From Shimia biformata (GTDB lineage Bacteria > Pseudomonadota > Alphaproteobacteria > Rhodobacterales > Rhodobacteraceae), in assembly GCF_016888515.1 (NCBI RefSeq), contig NZ_JAFEJK010000001.1, positions 62,001-126,000 of the forward strand: a stretch of 64,000 bases of DNA, in the 5' to 3' direction. The notes below the pieces were generated by a model that saw only the letters and a program-made list of their open reading frames with translations, did no database searches and was not told where the DNA came from. A program made the translations under genes and the position numbers. The stretch's first letter is position 1. Each line of letters begins with the position of its first letter. Below are positions 45,314-55,131 of the stretch, piece after piece.

Positions 45314-46234
45314 ATGACCTGGGCCGCCGAGATTTCAGGTGCCGCGAACCGGATCGCCGGACATGTCGTCAGGACGCCCGCCCTGTCGGTTGACGGCTTT
45401 GGTCTGGGCTTTCCAATCGAGATGAAGCTGGAACAGCTGCAACATACCGGCAGCTTCAAGGCACGCGGCGCGTTCAATACGCTGTTGTCGTCGGATGTGC
45501 CGCAAGCGGGGTTGGTTGCGGCCTCGGGTGGCAATCACGGCGCGGCGGTGGCTTATGCCGCCCGGCAACTTGGTCACAAGGCGCGCATTTACGTGCCCGA
45601 AATGGCAGGCCCCTCAAAAATCGCCCTGATTGAGCGACTTGGCGCCGATCTTGTGGTGACACCGGGGGCCTATGCCAACGCATTAGAGGCCGCCCGCCGT
45701 TACGAGGCCGAAACCGGCGCCATGCAGATTCACGCCTATGACGCACCCGGCACGGTGGCGGGCCAGGGCACCTGCGCGTTGGAGTGGCAGGAACAGGGGC
45801 TTCAAGCCGACACGGTGCTGATCGCTGTCGGCGGCGGCGGGCTGATCGCGGGCGCATTGGGCTGGTTCGGCACGACCAAAAAGATCGTGGCCGTTGAACC
45901 GGAAACATCCTGTGCCCTCAATGCCGCGATCGCGGCAGGCGAGCCAGTCGATGTCGAGGTCGCGGGCGTTGCTGCGAATTCTCTCGGGGCAAAACGCATC
46001 GGGTCGATCTGTTTCGATCTTGCACAGCACGCACTTGGGGCTTCGGTTCTGGTCGCCGACGACGCCATTTGCGCGGCACAGAAGATGCTGTGGCGCGAAC
46101 GTCGGCTGTTGGTCGAACCCGGCGGGGCAACCGCATTGGCTGCGCTGATCTCGGGTGCATATGTGCCTGCCCCCGGTGAACGGGTCGCGGTTCTGGTGTG
46201 CGGCGGCAATATCGCGCCCGATCCCTTTGAATGA
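45314..46234 (+). CDS. Threonine/serine dehydratase (PLP-dependent)
   Basis: 306 residues, fold type II. The PLP lysine is K49 in HTGSFKARGAFN. The phosphate loop is SGGNHG-like (ASGGNHGAAV), and the glycine loop GGGGLIAG binds the cofactor phosphate. It deaminates threonine or serine to the oxo-acid and has no ACT domain, so it is a catabolic type; a serine racemase-like activity is possible. Divergent from the LOG gene and followed by a hydratase gene. Confidence 0.88.
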   Translation: MTWAAEISGAANRIAGHVVRTPALSVDGFGLGFPIEMKLEQLQHTGSFKARGAFNTLLSSDVPQAGLVAASGGNHGAAVAYAARQLGHKARIYVPEMAGPSKIALIERLGADLVVTPGAYANALEAARRYEAETGAMQIHAYDAPGTVAGQGTCALEWQEQGLQADTVLIAVGGGGLIAGALGWFGTTKKIVAVEPETSCALNAAIAAGEPVDVEVAGVAANSLGAKRIGSICFDLAQHALGASVLVADDAICAAQKMLWRERRLLVEPGGATALAALISGAYVPAPGERVAVLVCGGNIAPDPFE

Positions 46235-46272
46235 TCGTTTGACCGAACTGAATCGGACTGTATCGTCGCATC

Positions 46273-47061
46273 ATGTCTGAAACCATGGAAACCATTGCCG
46301 CCGGGCTTTTGAAACAGGTTCGCCTGACAGCGAAACCGCTGGACAAGCTGCCAGACACGGTGGCCCCGCCGGATCTGGACACGGCCTATGCGGTTCAGGA
46401 CGCTCTGAACCGGTCACTCAGCGGCGCGGGTATGGGCGGCATTGTCGGACACAAGATCGGCTGTACGACCAAGGTGATGCAGGAATACATGCAGATCCCG
46501 CATCCCTGTTCCGGCGCCATGTTTGCCGCAACCGTCTTTACGGGCGAAGCCAGCTTTCCGCGCAGTCGCCTGTGCCGCCCCGGTGTGGAATGTGAAATCG
46601 CGGTGACCCTCGCGCGGGACATTGTTGAGCTTCCCAATGACGATATCGCAAACGTGGCTCCCTTCGTCGACAAGGCCATGGCCAGTATCGAACTGGTGGA
46701 CCAACGCTGGACCGATTTCCGCAAGGTGGCGACGCCGTCTCTGGTATCGGACAATTTCTTCAATGCTGGATGTGTGCTGAGCAAGCCGGTGCGCATGGAT
46801 CCGATGAAGATGGACCGCATCACCGGGCGGATGCTTGTCAACGGTGGTCTGGTCGGGGAAGGGATCGGCGCGGACATCCTTGGCCACCCGCTTGCCGCCC
46901 TGTCCTGGCTGGCTCGTCATCAGATCGCACGCGGTAAGCCCCTGCGCGCGGGTGAGATCGTCACGCTTGGCTCGGTCGTCCAGACAATCTGGGTCGAAGC
47001 GGGCAATGTGATCGAGGTGGAGATGGACGCGCTGGGCTCTTGCGCGCTGACTTTGTCCTGA
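46273..47061 (+). CDS. 2-keto-4-pentenoate hydratase (FAH superfamily)
   Basis: 262 residues, MhpD-like. Motifs: GHKIGCTTKVMQEYM, the metal-binding stretch VECEIAVTLARD, and FNAGCVLSKP. It hydrates 2-hydroxypenta-2,4-dienoate-type compounds in aromatic catabolism; relatives act as decarboxylases. No other aromatic-degradation gene lies nearby, so the physiological substrate is open. Confidence 0.82.
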   Translation: MSETMETIAAGLLKQVRLTAKPLDKLPDTVAPPDLDTAYAVQDALNRSLSGAGMGGIVGHKIGCTTKVMQEYMQIPHPCSGAMFAATVFTGEASFPRSRLCRPGVECEIAVTLARDIVELPNDDIANVAPFVDKAMASIELVDQRWTDFRKVATPSLVSDNFFNAGCVLSKPVRMDPMKMDRITGRMLVNGGLVGEGIGADILGHPLAALSWLARHQIARGKPLRAGEIVTLGSVVQTIWVEAGNVIEVEMDALGSCALTLS

Positions 47062-47153
47062 GCTGAACTGCAAAACGCCACATTGCGCGAAACCGCCTCA
47101 GCCCCTATACGGCTTGCCGAACCCATTTTTTGACCGAATATCGGAGCCCCGAC

Positions 47154-47981
47154 ATGTCCAACGCCCAGCTTGAAGCCGCCATCGAAGCCGCATGGGACGC
47201 CCGTGACACGATTACGCCAACCACCACCGGCGAAACTCGCGATGCCATCGAGGACACGCTGAACGCTCTGGACAGCGGCACCCTGCGCGTGGCGGAAAAG
47301 CTGGAAAGCGGTGACTGGCATGTGAACCAATGGGCCAAGAAAGCAGTGCTTCTTGGCTTCCGCATCAAGGACATGGAACAGCAGGACGGTGGACCGCAGG
47401 GGTCCGGTTGGTGGGACAAGGTCGACAGCAAGTTCAAGGGCTGGGGTGACAACCAATGGAAAGCGGCTGGTTTCCGTGCGGTTCCCAACTGTGTTGTGCG
47501 CAAATCGGCCTATATCGCGCCGGGTGTCGTGTTGATGCCGTCCTTCGTGAACCTCGGCGCCTATGTCGACGAGGGCACCATGGTTGACACGTGGGCAACC
47601 GTCGGTTCCTGTGCCCAGATCGGCAAGAACGTCCACCTGTCGGGTGGCGTCGGCATCGGCGGTGTGCTTGAACCGATGCAGGCCGGACCGACCATCATCG
47701 AAGACAACTGCTTTATCGGCGCGCGTTCGGAAGTGGTCGAAGGCTGCATCGTGCGCGAGGGCTCGGTCCTCGGCATGGGCGTTTTCATCGGCAAGTCCAC
47801 CAAGATCGTCGACCGCGAAACCGGTGAAGTCATGTATGGCGAAGTTCCGCCCTATTCCGTGGTCGTCGCAGGTTCCATGCCTTCGAAGAACGGTATCAAC
47901 CTTTATTGCGCGGTGATCGTGAAGCGCGTGGATGAGAAAACCCGCTCCAAGACCGGCATCAACGAGCTGTTGCGCGACTGA
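47154..47981 (+). CDS. dapD: Tetrahydrodipicolinate N-succinyltransferase
   Basis: 275 residues. Left-handed beta-helix acyltransferase with hexapeptide repeats (about 100-230; [36 protein letters not shown]). It succinylates tetrahydrodipicolinate in the DAP/lysine pathway. The start at [11 protein letters not shown] has TCGGAG upstream; an ATG-like codon 24 bases earlier is not preferred. Followed by two small genes and then, past a minus-strand gene, dapE. Confidence 0.96.
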   Translation: MSNAQLEAAIEAAWDARDTITPTTTGETRDAIEDTLNALDSGTLRVAEKLESGDWHVNQWAKKAVLLGFRIKDMEQQDGGPQGSGWWDKVDSKFKGWGDNQWKAAGFRAVPNCVVRKSAYIAPGVVLMPSFVNLGAYVDEGTMVDTWATVGSCAQIGKNVHLSGGVGIGGVLEPMQAGPTIIEDNCFIGARSEVVEGCIVREGSVLGMGVFIGKSTKIVDRETGEVMYGEVPPYSVVVAGSMPSKNGINLYCAVIVKRVDEKTRSKTGINELLRD

Positions 47982-48005
47982 TCCGACAGCGCCAAAGGGG
48001 ACGCC

Positions 48006-48491
48006 GTGGCCCGGCTTCTGATCGTTTATCATTCGCGTACGGGCGGCAGCCGGCAGATGGCCGAGGCCGCCCGAGACGGATCGCTGGGCGAAACGGAAAC
48101 CGTGCTTCTAGAAGCCAGCACGGCCGGCCCGGACGATCTTTTGGACGCTGACGGCTATCTCTTCTGCGCCCCGGAAAACCTCGCCGCGCTATCCGGCACG
48201 ATGAAAGAGTTTTTCGACCGCAGCTACTATCCCGTGTTGGGGCGGATCGAAGGCCGCCCATATGCGTTGATGATCTGCGCCGGGTCAGATGGCGAAAACG
48301 CAGCGCGGCAGGCGGCGCGCATCGCCACCGGCTGGCGGTTGAAAGCGGTCCAACCGCCGATGATCGTTTGCACCCGTGCACAAACAACCGAAGAAATCCT
48401 GGCCCCCAAGACCATAGCCGAAGCTGACCTGGCCCGGTGCCGCGATCTTGGGCAGGCGATGGGCGCGGGATTGGCCATGGGTGCGTTCTGA
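48006..48491 (+). CDS. Flavodoxin-like protein
   Basis: 161 residues starting with GTG. The FMN phosphate loop is YHSRTGGSRQMAEA at the N-terminus, followed by PENLAALSGTMKEFFDRSYY. Probably an FMN-binding reductase or WrbA-like protein rather than an electron-carrier flavodoxin, given the loop SRTGGSRQ. It starts 24 bases after dapD on the same strand; AAAGGGG precedes it. Confidence 0.85.
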   Translation: MARLLIVYHSRTGGSRQMAEAARDGSLGETETVLLEASTAGPDDLLDADGYLFCAPENLAALSGTMKEFFDRSYYPVLGRIEGRPYALMICAGSDGENAARQAARIATGWRLKAVQPPMIVCTRAQTTEEILAPKTIAEADLARCRDLGQAMGAGLAMGAF

Positions 48492-48533
48492 CTCTGTTGA
48501 CCGGGCCGACCGCGCCCGATATTGCCCGTGCCC

Positions 48534-48896
48534 ATGACCAAGGAAAAGAAACCCTCTCGCCAACAAGTCTATACCCTTCTCGTCCAGGTTGGGCGCAAAG
48601 AGGGCGACGGCCTGCCAGATGGCGCAACCGGTGCCGCTTTGATGATCTATGCCAGTGGCGTGGACGAGGGCGAAGCCGTGCGTGAAACCGTCGCGATCCT
48701 GAAACAGGCCGACCTGGCACCGCTGGACGTCACCGGTTATGGCACGATCGAAGAGCGCGAGGCCCAGGGCCACGAGATCGAAAGCGACGAACGCGAGTTG
48801 ATGCAGCGCGCGCTGGATGAAAATTCGGTCGTGGTGGCGCAGATGACGCCCTTCTTCAAGGGTGAGGAAAGCAGCGACGACGAGGTCGTTCACTAG
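48534..48896 (+). CDS. Hypothetical protein between dapD and dapE
   Basis: 120 residues, strongly acidic, with no signal peptide or membrane segment. Visible features are a basic N-terminus (MTKEKKPSRQQVY), GATGAALMIYASGVDEGEAV, VTGYGTIEEREAQG and an acidic tail. I do not recognise a family. Position suggests co-transcription with the flavodoxin-like gene. Confidence 0.75.
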   Translation: MTKEKKPSRQQVYTLLVQVGRKEGDGLPDGATGAALMIYASGVDEGEAVRETVAILKQADLAPLDVTGYGTIEEREAQGHEIESDERELMQRALDENSVVVAQMTPFFKGEESSDDEVVH

Positions 48897-48898
48897 TT

Positions 48899-49981
48899 TC
48901 AGGCGGCGCGCTGTTCTGCCAGAATGATCGCTTCGAACGGGGCGAGAACCGGGCATATCGTACGCGAATGCTCCGGCAGGTCGCGGCGCGGATGACGCGC
49001 CAGAAGGCTGGCCGAATGCAGGTCAGGCTTGCGCCGCATTCGCCCGATGTTCAAGCTTTCAACAAAGGTCCCCGCCGCGACAACGGCCTCGTGATCGGGC
49101 AATAGAATATGAACATAGGTCACCAGCCAGTGCTCTCGTTCGCGCACTGCCGCGCTGCCGTTGACCAGATGCCGGGCCTGCACCAGCACATGTTCGGCCC
49201 CAAACAGGTACTCGACCCGCGATCCGCCAATCACCAGCCGCTGGTTGCCCGCAACCACAATGTCGCGTTTCAACTCGAAATAGGGCGCCCGCAGGCGCAC
49301 GGGCTCGAACAATCCACGTGCGGGAACGGTGCGTTTCACAACGTCAAGGACTGGCATATTGCCGCCTTCCAGAGTGGTCACCACGTCGCCGCGCCGAATT
49401 TTTCCGGCACTGACATATCCGTTCGGTGTCAGGATCGGCACTGTCGTCGTCAGCGCAGGCATCGGGCCGATCGGTTCGATATGGGTCGAGGCCGCGAACA
49501 ACTGCACCTCTTGGCCTACGATCACCTGCGCCCCCTTTAGCGCCAACTCGCGCAGATCAGCGCGAGACAGGGCGGCCGGGTTCTCGACAACGCTTTGCAC
49601 CGTGCGCGCCTTGTCAGGCTTTTCAACCGCCAACCTCCCCAACCCCGACTTCAAGTCCCAGGAATAGGTGATTCGGATTATGTCCGCCCGCCCATCCGCC
49701 AAAAGGTTCACGGCCGCATGAAAAACCTTGCCGGTCTTTTCGATCACCAGCGACACACCGCCACCGGGAACCGACTGCAGGGCCAGTGACATCCGGCGCG
49801 GATGCACTCTGGCCATTCCAAGAAAAGTCTGCGGGCGGTCATGGACCGATGACCGCGCCTCGATGACGAGGCTTCCTCGGGGCAACGGGACGTCGTCCTG
49901 CGAGGCATTCGTCCTTGTCCCGGCCAGCCCGAACTCGCAGTTTTGCGCGCCGGTATGGTCACCATGCACCAACCACCCCAT
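48899..49981 (-). CDS. Hint-domain protein with N-terminal beta domain
   Basis: 360 residues. The N-terminal half (about 1-170) looks like a beta-sandwich (SLVIEARSSVHDRPQTF; ADIIRITYSWDLKSGLGRL). The C-terminal half is a Hint domain (TTTVPILTPNGYVSAGKIRRGDVV; PVRLRAPYFELKRDIVVAGN; EYLFGAEHVLVQARHLV). As in the other Hint protein here, no Cys precedes the first Hint strand. The ATG at 49981 is preceded by a G-run. Located between dapD and dapE but on the opposite strand. Confidence 0.82.
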   Translation of the reverse strand: MGWLVHGDHTGAQNCEFGLAGTRTNASQDDVPLPRGSLVIEARSSVHDRPQTFLGMARVHPRRMSLALQSVPGGGVSLVIEKTGKVFHAAVNLLADGRADIIRITYSWDLKSGLGRLAVEKPDKARTVQSVVENPAALSRADLRELALKGAQVIVGQEVQLFAASTHIEPIGPMPALTTTVPILTPNGYVSAGKIRRGDVVTTLEGGNMPVLDVVKRTVPARGLFEPVRLRAPYFELKRDIVVAGNQRLVIGGSRVEYLFGAEHVLVQARHLVNGSAAVREREHWLVTYVHILLPDHEAVVAAGTFVESLNIGRMRRKPDLHSASLLARHPRRDLPEHSRTICPVLAPFEAIILAEQRAA

Positions 49982-50008
49982 TAGCCATCCCCCCGCGCAT
50001 GGCAAACG

Positions 50009-50029
50009 GCGCAGGCAGTTGCCCTGCGC
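50009..50029 (+). other. Stem-loop upstream of the second Hint gene
   Basis: GCGCAGG pairs with CCTGCGC around CAGTTGC. It lies within the 262-base interval 49982-50243, which otherwise shows no gene. It may be incidental. Confidence 0.3.
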
Positions 50030-50243
50030 TTTCGGGTGGGCGTCATGCTGTGGTGCCGCATCAAGTTTTTGCCTGCATTCGGAACGGGTTTGCCCGTCGC
50101 GTCGTGATTGTTTGCGGGAATTTTAAACACGAACGACACCAAACTGTTAAGCCTGCAATCGTCGCACCGCCTTTTCACGCGCGGTTTGTGCCTTTCGGGT
50201 CAACATCATCTGTGCAACAACACCGGGGTTTCTCAACAAACCT

Positions 50244-51398
50244 ATGAATGCCATGCCACCGATCGACCCCGCCGCCCTGACCGCCGACCTGATCCGCTGC
50301 CCCTCGGTCACACCCGAGGAAGGCGGCGCGCTGGAGCTGCTAGAAGAGATGCTCACAAACGCAGGCTTCACCTGCACCCGCATTGACCGTGGCGGTATCG
50401 CCAACCTGCACGCCCGGTGGGGTGCAAAGGGTCATGACCGCACCTTCGGCTTCAACGGCCATACGGACGTGGTCCCGGTCGGAGATGAAGCCGCCTGGAC
50501 CGTCGACCCCTTTGGCGCGGAAATCCGCGATGGGTTGATGTTCGGGCGCGGGGCCACGGACATGAAATCCGGTGTCGCCGCCTTTGTCGCCGCTGCGATT
50601 GATCTCGTATCCGACACGCCCCCGGATGGCGCCATTGCCATCACCATCACCGGCGATGAAGAAGGTGACGCCGTAGACGGAACCGTGGCAATTCTCGACT
50701 GGATGCGTGAACAGAACGAGGTCATGTCAGTCTGCCTTGTCGGGGAGCCGACATGCCCCGACCAGATGGGCGACATGATGAAAATCGGGCGGCGCGGATC
50801 ACTGACCGCGTGGTTCACTTTCGAAGGTGTGCAAGGCCATTCAGCCTATCCCCACCGCGCCAGAAATCCGTTGCCGGCGATGGCGCAACTGATGAATGCC
50901 TTTGCCGAACATGAACTTGACCAGGGCACCGACCATTTCGACCCCTCGACCCTGGCCATCGTCACCATGGACACCGGCAATCCCGCCACGAACGTCATCC
51001 CCGCCACCTGCCGCGCCACTGTCAATATCCGCTTCAACGACCTGCATTCCGGCGTCAGCCTGACGTCCTGGATGCAGGAAAAGGTGGATGATGTCGCCGC
51101 GGCCACCGGCATCGACATTGCTATGAAGGTTCAAGTCTCGGGCGAAAGCTTCATTACCCCACCGGGGCCGCTTTCCGACATGGTCGCGTCAGCAGTCCAG
51201 GCCGAGACCAACCGCACACCAGAACTGTCGACCTCGGGCGGAACCTCGGATGCGCGCTTTGTTCAGCATATCTGTCCAGTGGTCGAATTCGGTCTGGTCG
51301 GCAAGACCATGCACAAAGTCGATGAGCATGTTGAAATCGCCCATATTCACCAACTGAAGGCGATCTATGGCCGGATATTGCGTGACTATTTCGCCTGA
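50244..51398 (+). CDS. dapE: Succinyl-diaminopimelate desuccinylase
   Basis: 384 residues, M20 di-zinc peptidase family. Metal-binding motifs are [21 protein letters not shown] and [11 protein letters not shown]. It removes succinate from N-succinyl-LL-DAP. The DapE-type sequence ([13 protein letters not shown]) separates it from ArgE. Its last 32 bases overlap the start of the following glycosyltransferase gene. Confidence 0.96.
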   Translation: MNAMPPIDPAALTADLIRCPSVTPEEGGALELLEEMLTNAGFTCTRIDRGGIANLHARWGAKGHDRTFGFNGHTDVVPVGDEAAWTVDPFGAEIRDGLMFGRGATDMKSGVAAFVAAAIDLVSDTPPDGAIAITITGDEEGDAVDGTVAILDWMREQNEVMSVCLVGEPTCPDQMGDMMKIGRRGSLTAWFTFEGVQGHSAYPHRARNPLPAMAQLMNAFAEHELDQGTDHFDPSTLAIVTMDTGNPATNVIPATCRATVNIRFNDLHSGVSLTSWMQEKVDDVAAATGIDIAMKVQVSGESFITPPGPLSDMVASAVQAETNRTPELSTSGGTSDARFVQHICPVVEFGLVGKTMHKVDEHVEIAHIHQLKAIYGRILRDYFA

Positions 51399-52002
51399 AT
51401 CTCGCTGGCGCCACCGACTGGTAGTGATGGTCAAGGAACCACGCCCCGGACGGGTCAAGACACGGCTGGGTCAGGACATCGGCATGACCGGCGCGGCATG
51501 GTGGTTCCGCCAGCAAACCGCCCGCCTTTTGCGCCGGATCACAGATCCGCGTTGGGAAACCATCCTTGCCGTGTCCCCTGACGTCGAAGGTCTGCACAGC
51601 CGCATCTGGCCACCGACCCTGCCACGTGTCCCACAAGGCCCGGGCGATCTTGGCGGCCGAATGGGCCGCCTGCTGCGGGGTTTGCCGCCCGGCCCAACCT
51701 GCATCATCGGCGCCGACATCCCCGGCATCACGCCCGCCCACATTGCCCGCGCCTTTGCAGCACTCGGCAACAATGACGCCGTTTTTGGCCCCGCCACTGA
51801 TGGTGGCTATTGGTTGATCGGGCTGAAACGCACCGCGCCGCCGCCCGCCACATTGTTCGACAATGTCCGATGGTCCACCGAGCACGCGCTGACGGACACC
51901 CTCGCCACACTGCCCGGCCGGACGATCGCTCTGATCGACACTCTGGATGACGTCGACACGTACCAGGACCTGCTTTCTCTTTCGCCAAATACCTCGGGGT
52001 GA
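51367..52002 (+). CDS. TIGR04282 family glycosyltransferase (DUF2064)
   Basis: 211 residues. Motifs: [21 protein letters not shown] (nucleotidyltransferase-like), [12 protein letters not shown] and [14 protein letters not shown]. The family is named for an arsenosugar biosynthesis context, but many members are simply molybdenum-cofactor-like or sugar-nucleotide transferases of unknown role. The last codons and the stop lie inside repeat copy 2. Confidence 0.82.
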   Translation: MAGYCVTISPESRWRHRLVVMVKEPRPGRVKTRLGQDIGMTGAAWWFRQQTARLLRRITDPRWETILAVSPDVEGLHSRIWPPTLPRVPQGPGDLGGRMGRLLRGLPPGPTCIIGADIPGITPAHIARAFAALGNNDAVFGPATDGGYWLIGLKRTAPPPATLFDNVRWSTEHALTDTLATLPGRTIALIDTLDDVDTYQDLLSLSPNTSG

Positions 52003-52038
52003 ATGGGCGCCGCCGGCGACCAGAGGGGCAGCGCCCCT
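51986..52038 (+). repeat. Dispersed two-hairpin intergenic repeat, copy 2
   Basis: Starts CAAATACCTCGGGGTGAATG like copy 1 (6812-6860). The first hairpin differs in bases but still pairs (GGGCGCC with GGCGACC, one mismatch). The second is AGGGGC/GCCCCT around AGC. This copy contributes the stop codon (52000-52002) of the upstream gene and lies before rnr. Confidence 0.8.
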
Positions 52039-52088
52039 GCCCGACGGTTCCGCGTGACGCCGCCTTGCGCCCGTGCTAGGCCACTTTC

Positions 52089-54344
52089 ATGGCCATTCCG
52101 ACAAAAGAGCAGGTCCTCGACTGGATCTCCTCGAACCCGACCCAAACCTCGAAACGTGATATCGCCCGTGCCTTTGGCATCAAGGGCGCTGAACGGATCG
52201 ATCTGAAACGCCTGCTGAAAGAGCTTGAAGCCGAAGGTCACCTGACCAAGCGCAACAAGACGTTCCGCGACCCCGACAAATTGCCTCCAGTGGCGGTCTT
52301 GCAAGTAGGCGACCCGGATTCGGACGGAGACCTGATCGCACACCCGCTGGAATGGCAGGGCGAAGCCGAGGCCCCGACGGTGATGTTGATCCTGCGTGCC
52401 AGCGATCCCGCCCTGGGCAAAGGCGACCGCATCCTTGCCCGCCTGACCGAGACACCGAACGACGATCACACCTACGAAGGCCGCCTGATCCGTCGCATCG
52501 GCACCAACCCGCGTTGCGTACTTGGCCTGTTCCGCAAAACGGCCGAGGGCGGGCGAATCCTGCCCATCGACAAGGGAGACGGGCGCGAATGGCAGGTGCT
52601 GGCCGATCAGACCGGCGACGCAAAGGACGGTGAACTGGTCGAGGCGCAGCAAACCGGTCCCAAGGGTCGGCTGGGCCTGCCCCGCGCCAAGGTGGTTGAG
52701 CGACTGGGTGATCCATCCGCGCCGAAGGCCGTCAGCCTGATTGCAATTCACCAACACGGCATCCCTGACACCTTCCCCGACGATGTCATCGCCGAGGCGG
52801 ACAAGGCCAAGCCCGCACCGCTGGGCGACCGGGAAGACCTGCGCGACATGCCGCTTGTCACCATCGATCCAGCGGATGCGCGTGACCATGACGACGCGTG
52901 CTGGGCCCATGCCGATGACGACCCGAAAAACGAGGGCGGTCATGTGGTCTGGGTCGCGATCGCCGATGTTGCCCATTACGTCCATCCCGACAGCGCCCTT
53001 GACCGCGAGGCTCGCAAACGCGGCAATTCCAGCTATTTCCCCGACCGGGTCGTGCCGATGCTGCCGGACCGGTTGTCCGGGGACCTGTGTTCGCTGCATG
53101 AAGGCGTGCCGCGTCCATGTATTGCGGTACGGATGCAGTTGGATGCCAAGGGGCGCAAGATCGGCCACCGCTTCACCCGCGCCATGATGCGCTCGATCGC
53201 GTCACTCAACTATACCGAGGTGCAACAGGCGCAGGACGGCAACCCGAACGAAACCTGCGCGCCCTTGATGGAAGAGGTGATCGCCCCGCTCTATGCCGCA
53301 TACGAGGCCACGAAAAAAGCAAGGGCGGAGCGTCAACCGCTGGACCTCGACCTGCCGGAGCGCAAGGTTGAACTGACACCCGAGGGCAAGGTCGCCTCGG
53401 TCAATTTCCGTGACCGTCTGGACGCGCACCGGCTGATCGAGGAATTCATGATCCTCGCCAATGTCGCCGCCGCCGAGACCCTGATCGCCAAACGCTCACC
53501 TCTCCTGTTCCGCGTGCATGAGGAACCCAACCCTGAGAAACTGGACGCGCTGCGCGAAACTGCCGAGGCCGCCGGGTTCTCATTGGCCAAGGGGCAGGTG
53601 TTGATGACGCGCCACCTGAACGCGCTGCTGAACGCCGCCGAGGGTACCGAGGAAAGCGAGTTGATCAACCTCGCCACGCTGCGGTCGATGACTCAGGCCT
53701 ATTACAGCCCGACGAATTTCGGCCATTTCGGGCTGGCGCTGCAATCTTATGCGCATTTCACCTCGCCCATCCGCCGCTATTCCGACCTGATTGTGCATCG
53801 CGCGTTGATCACGGCCCATGGCTGGGGTCAGGACGGGTTGTCGCCAGAGGGGATCGAGCGTTTGGAGCAGACCGCCGCTCACATCTCGGACACCGAACGC
53901 CGCTCGATGCTGGCCGAACGCGACACCAATGACCGCTATCTGGCCGCCTATCTCAGCGACCGGATCGGCAACGAGTTTGCTGGCCGCATCAGCGGCATCG
54001 CGCGATTTGGCGTCTTCGTGAAGCTGGATGAGACCGGCGCCGACGGGCTGGTGCCGATGCGAGAACTGGGACGCGAGTATTTCAAGTTCGACCGCGACAG
54101 CAACACATTGATCGGATCGGACTCTGGCCGCGTGATTCAGCTTGGGCAGCGCGTCCTTGTTCGCCTGTCCGAGGCCGCGCCGGTCACCGGCGGGCTGGCG
54201 TTCGAACTCCTCGAACTTGGCGACGCGCCGGTCAAAAAAGGTGGCGGTGGCAAGGGACGCGGTCGGCCCGTGAAACGCAAGGCTGCACAGGCCAAACGCA
54301 AGAAGGACAAGATCAAGCGCAAGGTCACGCGGCGTCGGAAATGA
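52089..54344 (+). CDS. rnr: Ribonuclease R
   Basis: 751 residues. N-terminal winged-helix region, cold-shock-like domains, then the catalytic RNB domain (DPADARDHDDACW and its acidic metal cluster; SYAHFTSPIRRYSDL), an S1 domain and a lysine-rich C-terminal tail (about 705-751). A processive 3'-5' exoribonuclease that degrades structured RNA and handles stalled-ribosome mRNA. Its end overlaps the convergent GST gene by 20 bases. Confidence 0.96.
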   Translation: MAIPTKEQVLDWISSNPTQTSKRDIARAFGIKGAERIDLKRLLKELEAEGHLTKRNKTFRDPDKLPPVAVLQVGDPDSDGDLIAHPLEWQGEAEAPTVMLILRASDPALGKGDRILARLTETPNDDHTYEGRLIRRIGTNPRCVLGLFRKTAEGGRILPIDKGDGREWQVLADQTGDAKDGELVEAQQTGPKGRLGLPRAKVVERLGDPSAPKAVSLIAIHQHGIPDTFPDDVIAEADKAKPAPLGDREDLRDMPLVTIDPADARDHDDACWAHADDDPKNEGGHVVWVAIADVAHYVHPDSALDREARKRGNSSYFPDRVVPMLPDRLSGDLCSLHEGVPRPCIAVRMQLDAKGRKIGHRFTRAMMRSIASLNYTEVQQAQDGNPNETCAPLMEEVIAPLYAAYEATKKARAERQPLDLDLPERKVELTPEGKVASVNFRDRLDAHRLIEEFMILANVAAAETLIAKRSPLLFRVHEEPNPEKLDALRETAEAAGFSLAKGQVLMTRHLNALLNAAEGTEESELINLATLRSMTQAYYSPTNFGHFGLALQSYAHFTSPIRRYSDLIVHRALITAHGWGQDGLSPEGIERLEQTAAHISDTERRSMLAERDTNDRYLAAYLSDRIGNEFAGRISGIARFGVFVKLDETGADGLVPMRELGREYFKFDRDSNTLIGSDSGRVIQLGQRVLVRLSEAAPVTGGLAFELLELGDAPVKKGGGGKGRGRPVKRKAAQAKRKKDKIKRKVTRRRK

Positions 54345-55047
54345 TTACCTTTTGCGGGTAAATCGCGCGGCGCACCGCGTCGGCATAGGCGATCAGCCCC
54401 GTGCGGTCCGTGATCAGTTGGCGCAACCCGGTCAGGGTCGGCAAGTCGCGGATCATGTCCACGACGGGCCCAGCCACCGCGTCCGCCGCCGTTGGCACAT
54501 CGCCAAACAGGAACGGACCGTCCCCAAGCACGGTTTCCAGCGCATGGACATCCTTTGCCAGACGGCGCAGCCTGTCCTTTTCGGCGAACTGCGCGATACC
54601 CTGACCCATCAGCCCGGCCCGCACCTGGGCCTGCGCCTTTTCTGACACTGCGGCTCGCGCAGGCGCGGGGACGCCAGCAAAGAACGCCTCGCGCATCGTT
54701 GGCCACACATCGGGGTGCAACCAGCGATCATGCACCAGGCCCAGCCGCAAGCTGTCTTCGACCATATGGACCAGCGCATGAGACAAAGCGCGGTCGGCGG
54801 CATCAAGGCCCGGATGGAAATCGGCACCAAGGCTTTCAAGGTGTTCCTGAATGTGGTGGCTGTCAGGAATCAACCCATGATCTGTGCGCAACACTGGCAG
54901 ACGGCGCAGGGGCATGGCATCAAGATCGCCTGTGTATTCCACCTGCCAAGGCAAACCGCTCATGGTGAGCAGGCACATCGCCTTTAGCCCGAACGGGCTG
55001 TGGGTCGGCAGGTGATCGGATCCGGGAAAGGTCAATAAGGTCAGCAT
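54325..55047 (-). CDS. Glutathione S-transferase family protein, metaxin-like N-terminus
   Basis: 240 residues. N-terminal thioredoxin-like domain (SPFGLKAMCLLTMSGLPWQV; RRLPVLRTDHGLIPDSHHI) and a helical C-terminal domain with TAADAVAGPVVDMIRDLPTL. The first 60 residues resemble the GST_N_4/metaxin-type domain. The active-site Ser or Cys assignment is unclear, so the activity is uncertain. The start at MLTLLTFPGS has AAAAGGA upstream. Divergent from the WYL regulator, which may control it. Confidence 0.82.
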   Translation of the reverse strand: MLTLLTFPGSDHLPTHSPFGLKAMCLLTMSGLPWQVEYTGDLDAMPLRRLPVLRTDHGLIPDSHHIQEHLESLGADFHPGLDAADRALSHALVHMVEDSLRLGLVHDRWLHPDVWPTMREAFFAGVPAPARAAVSEKAQAQVRAGLMGQGIAQFAEKDRLRRLAKDVHALETVLGDGPFLFGDVPTAADAVAGPVVDMIRDLPTLTGLRQLITDRTGLIAYADAVRRAIYPQKVIISDAA

Positions 55048-55131
55048 CGGGTCATCCTTTTCTAACAATGCCCTCTGGCTAACACCCCCTCTTGCCAGAA
55101 CCTGTCAGGAGGGGGCAGTATTGACGCACCC

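Noticed and set aside
51807-53168. 453-codon open frame antisense to rnr
   Set aside because: Crosses two real genes and lacks any domain signature.
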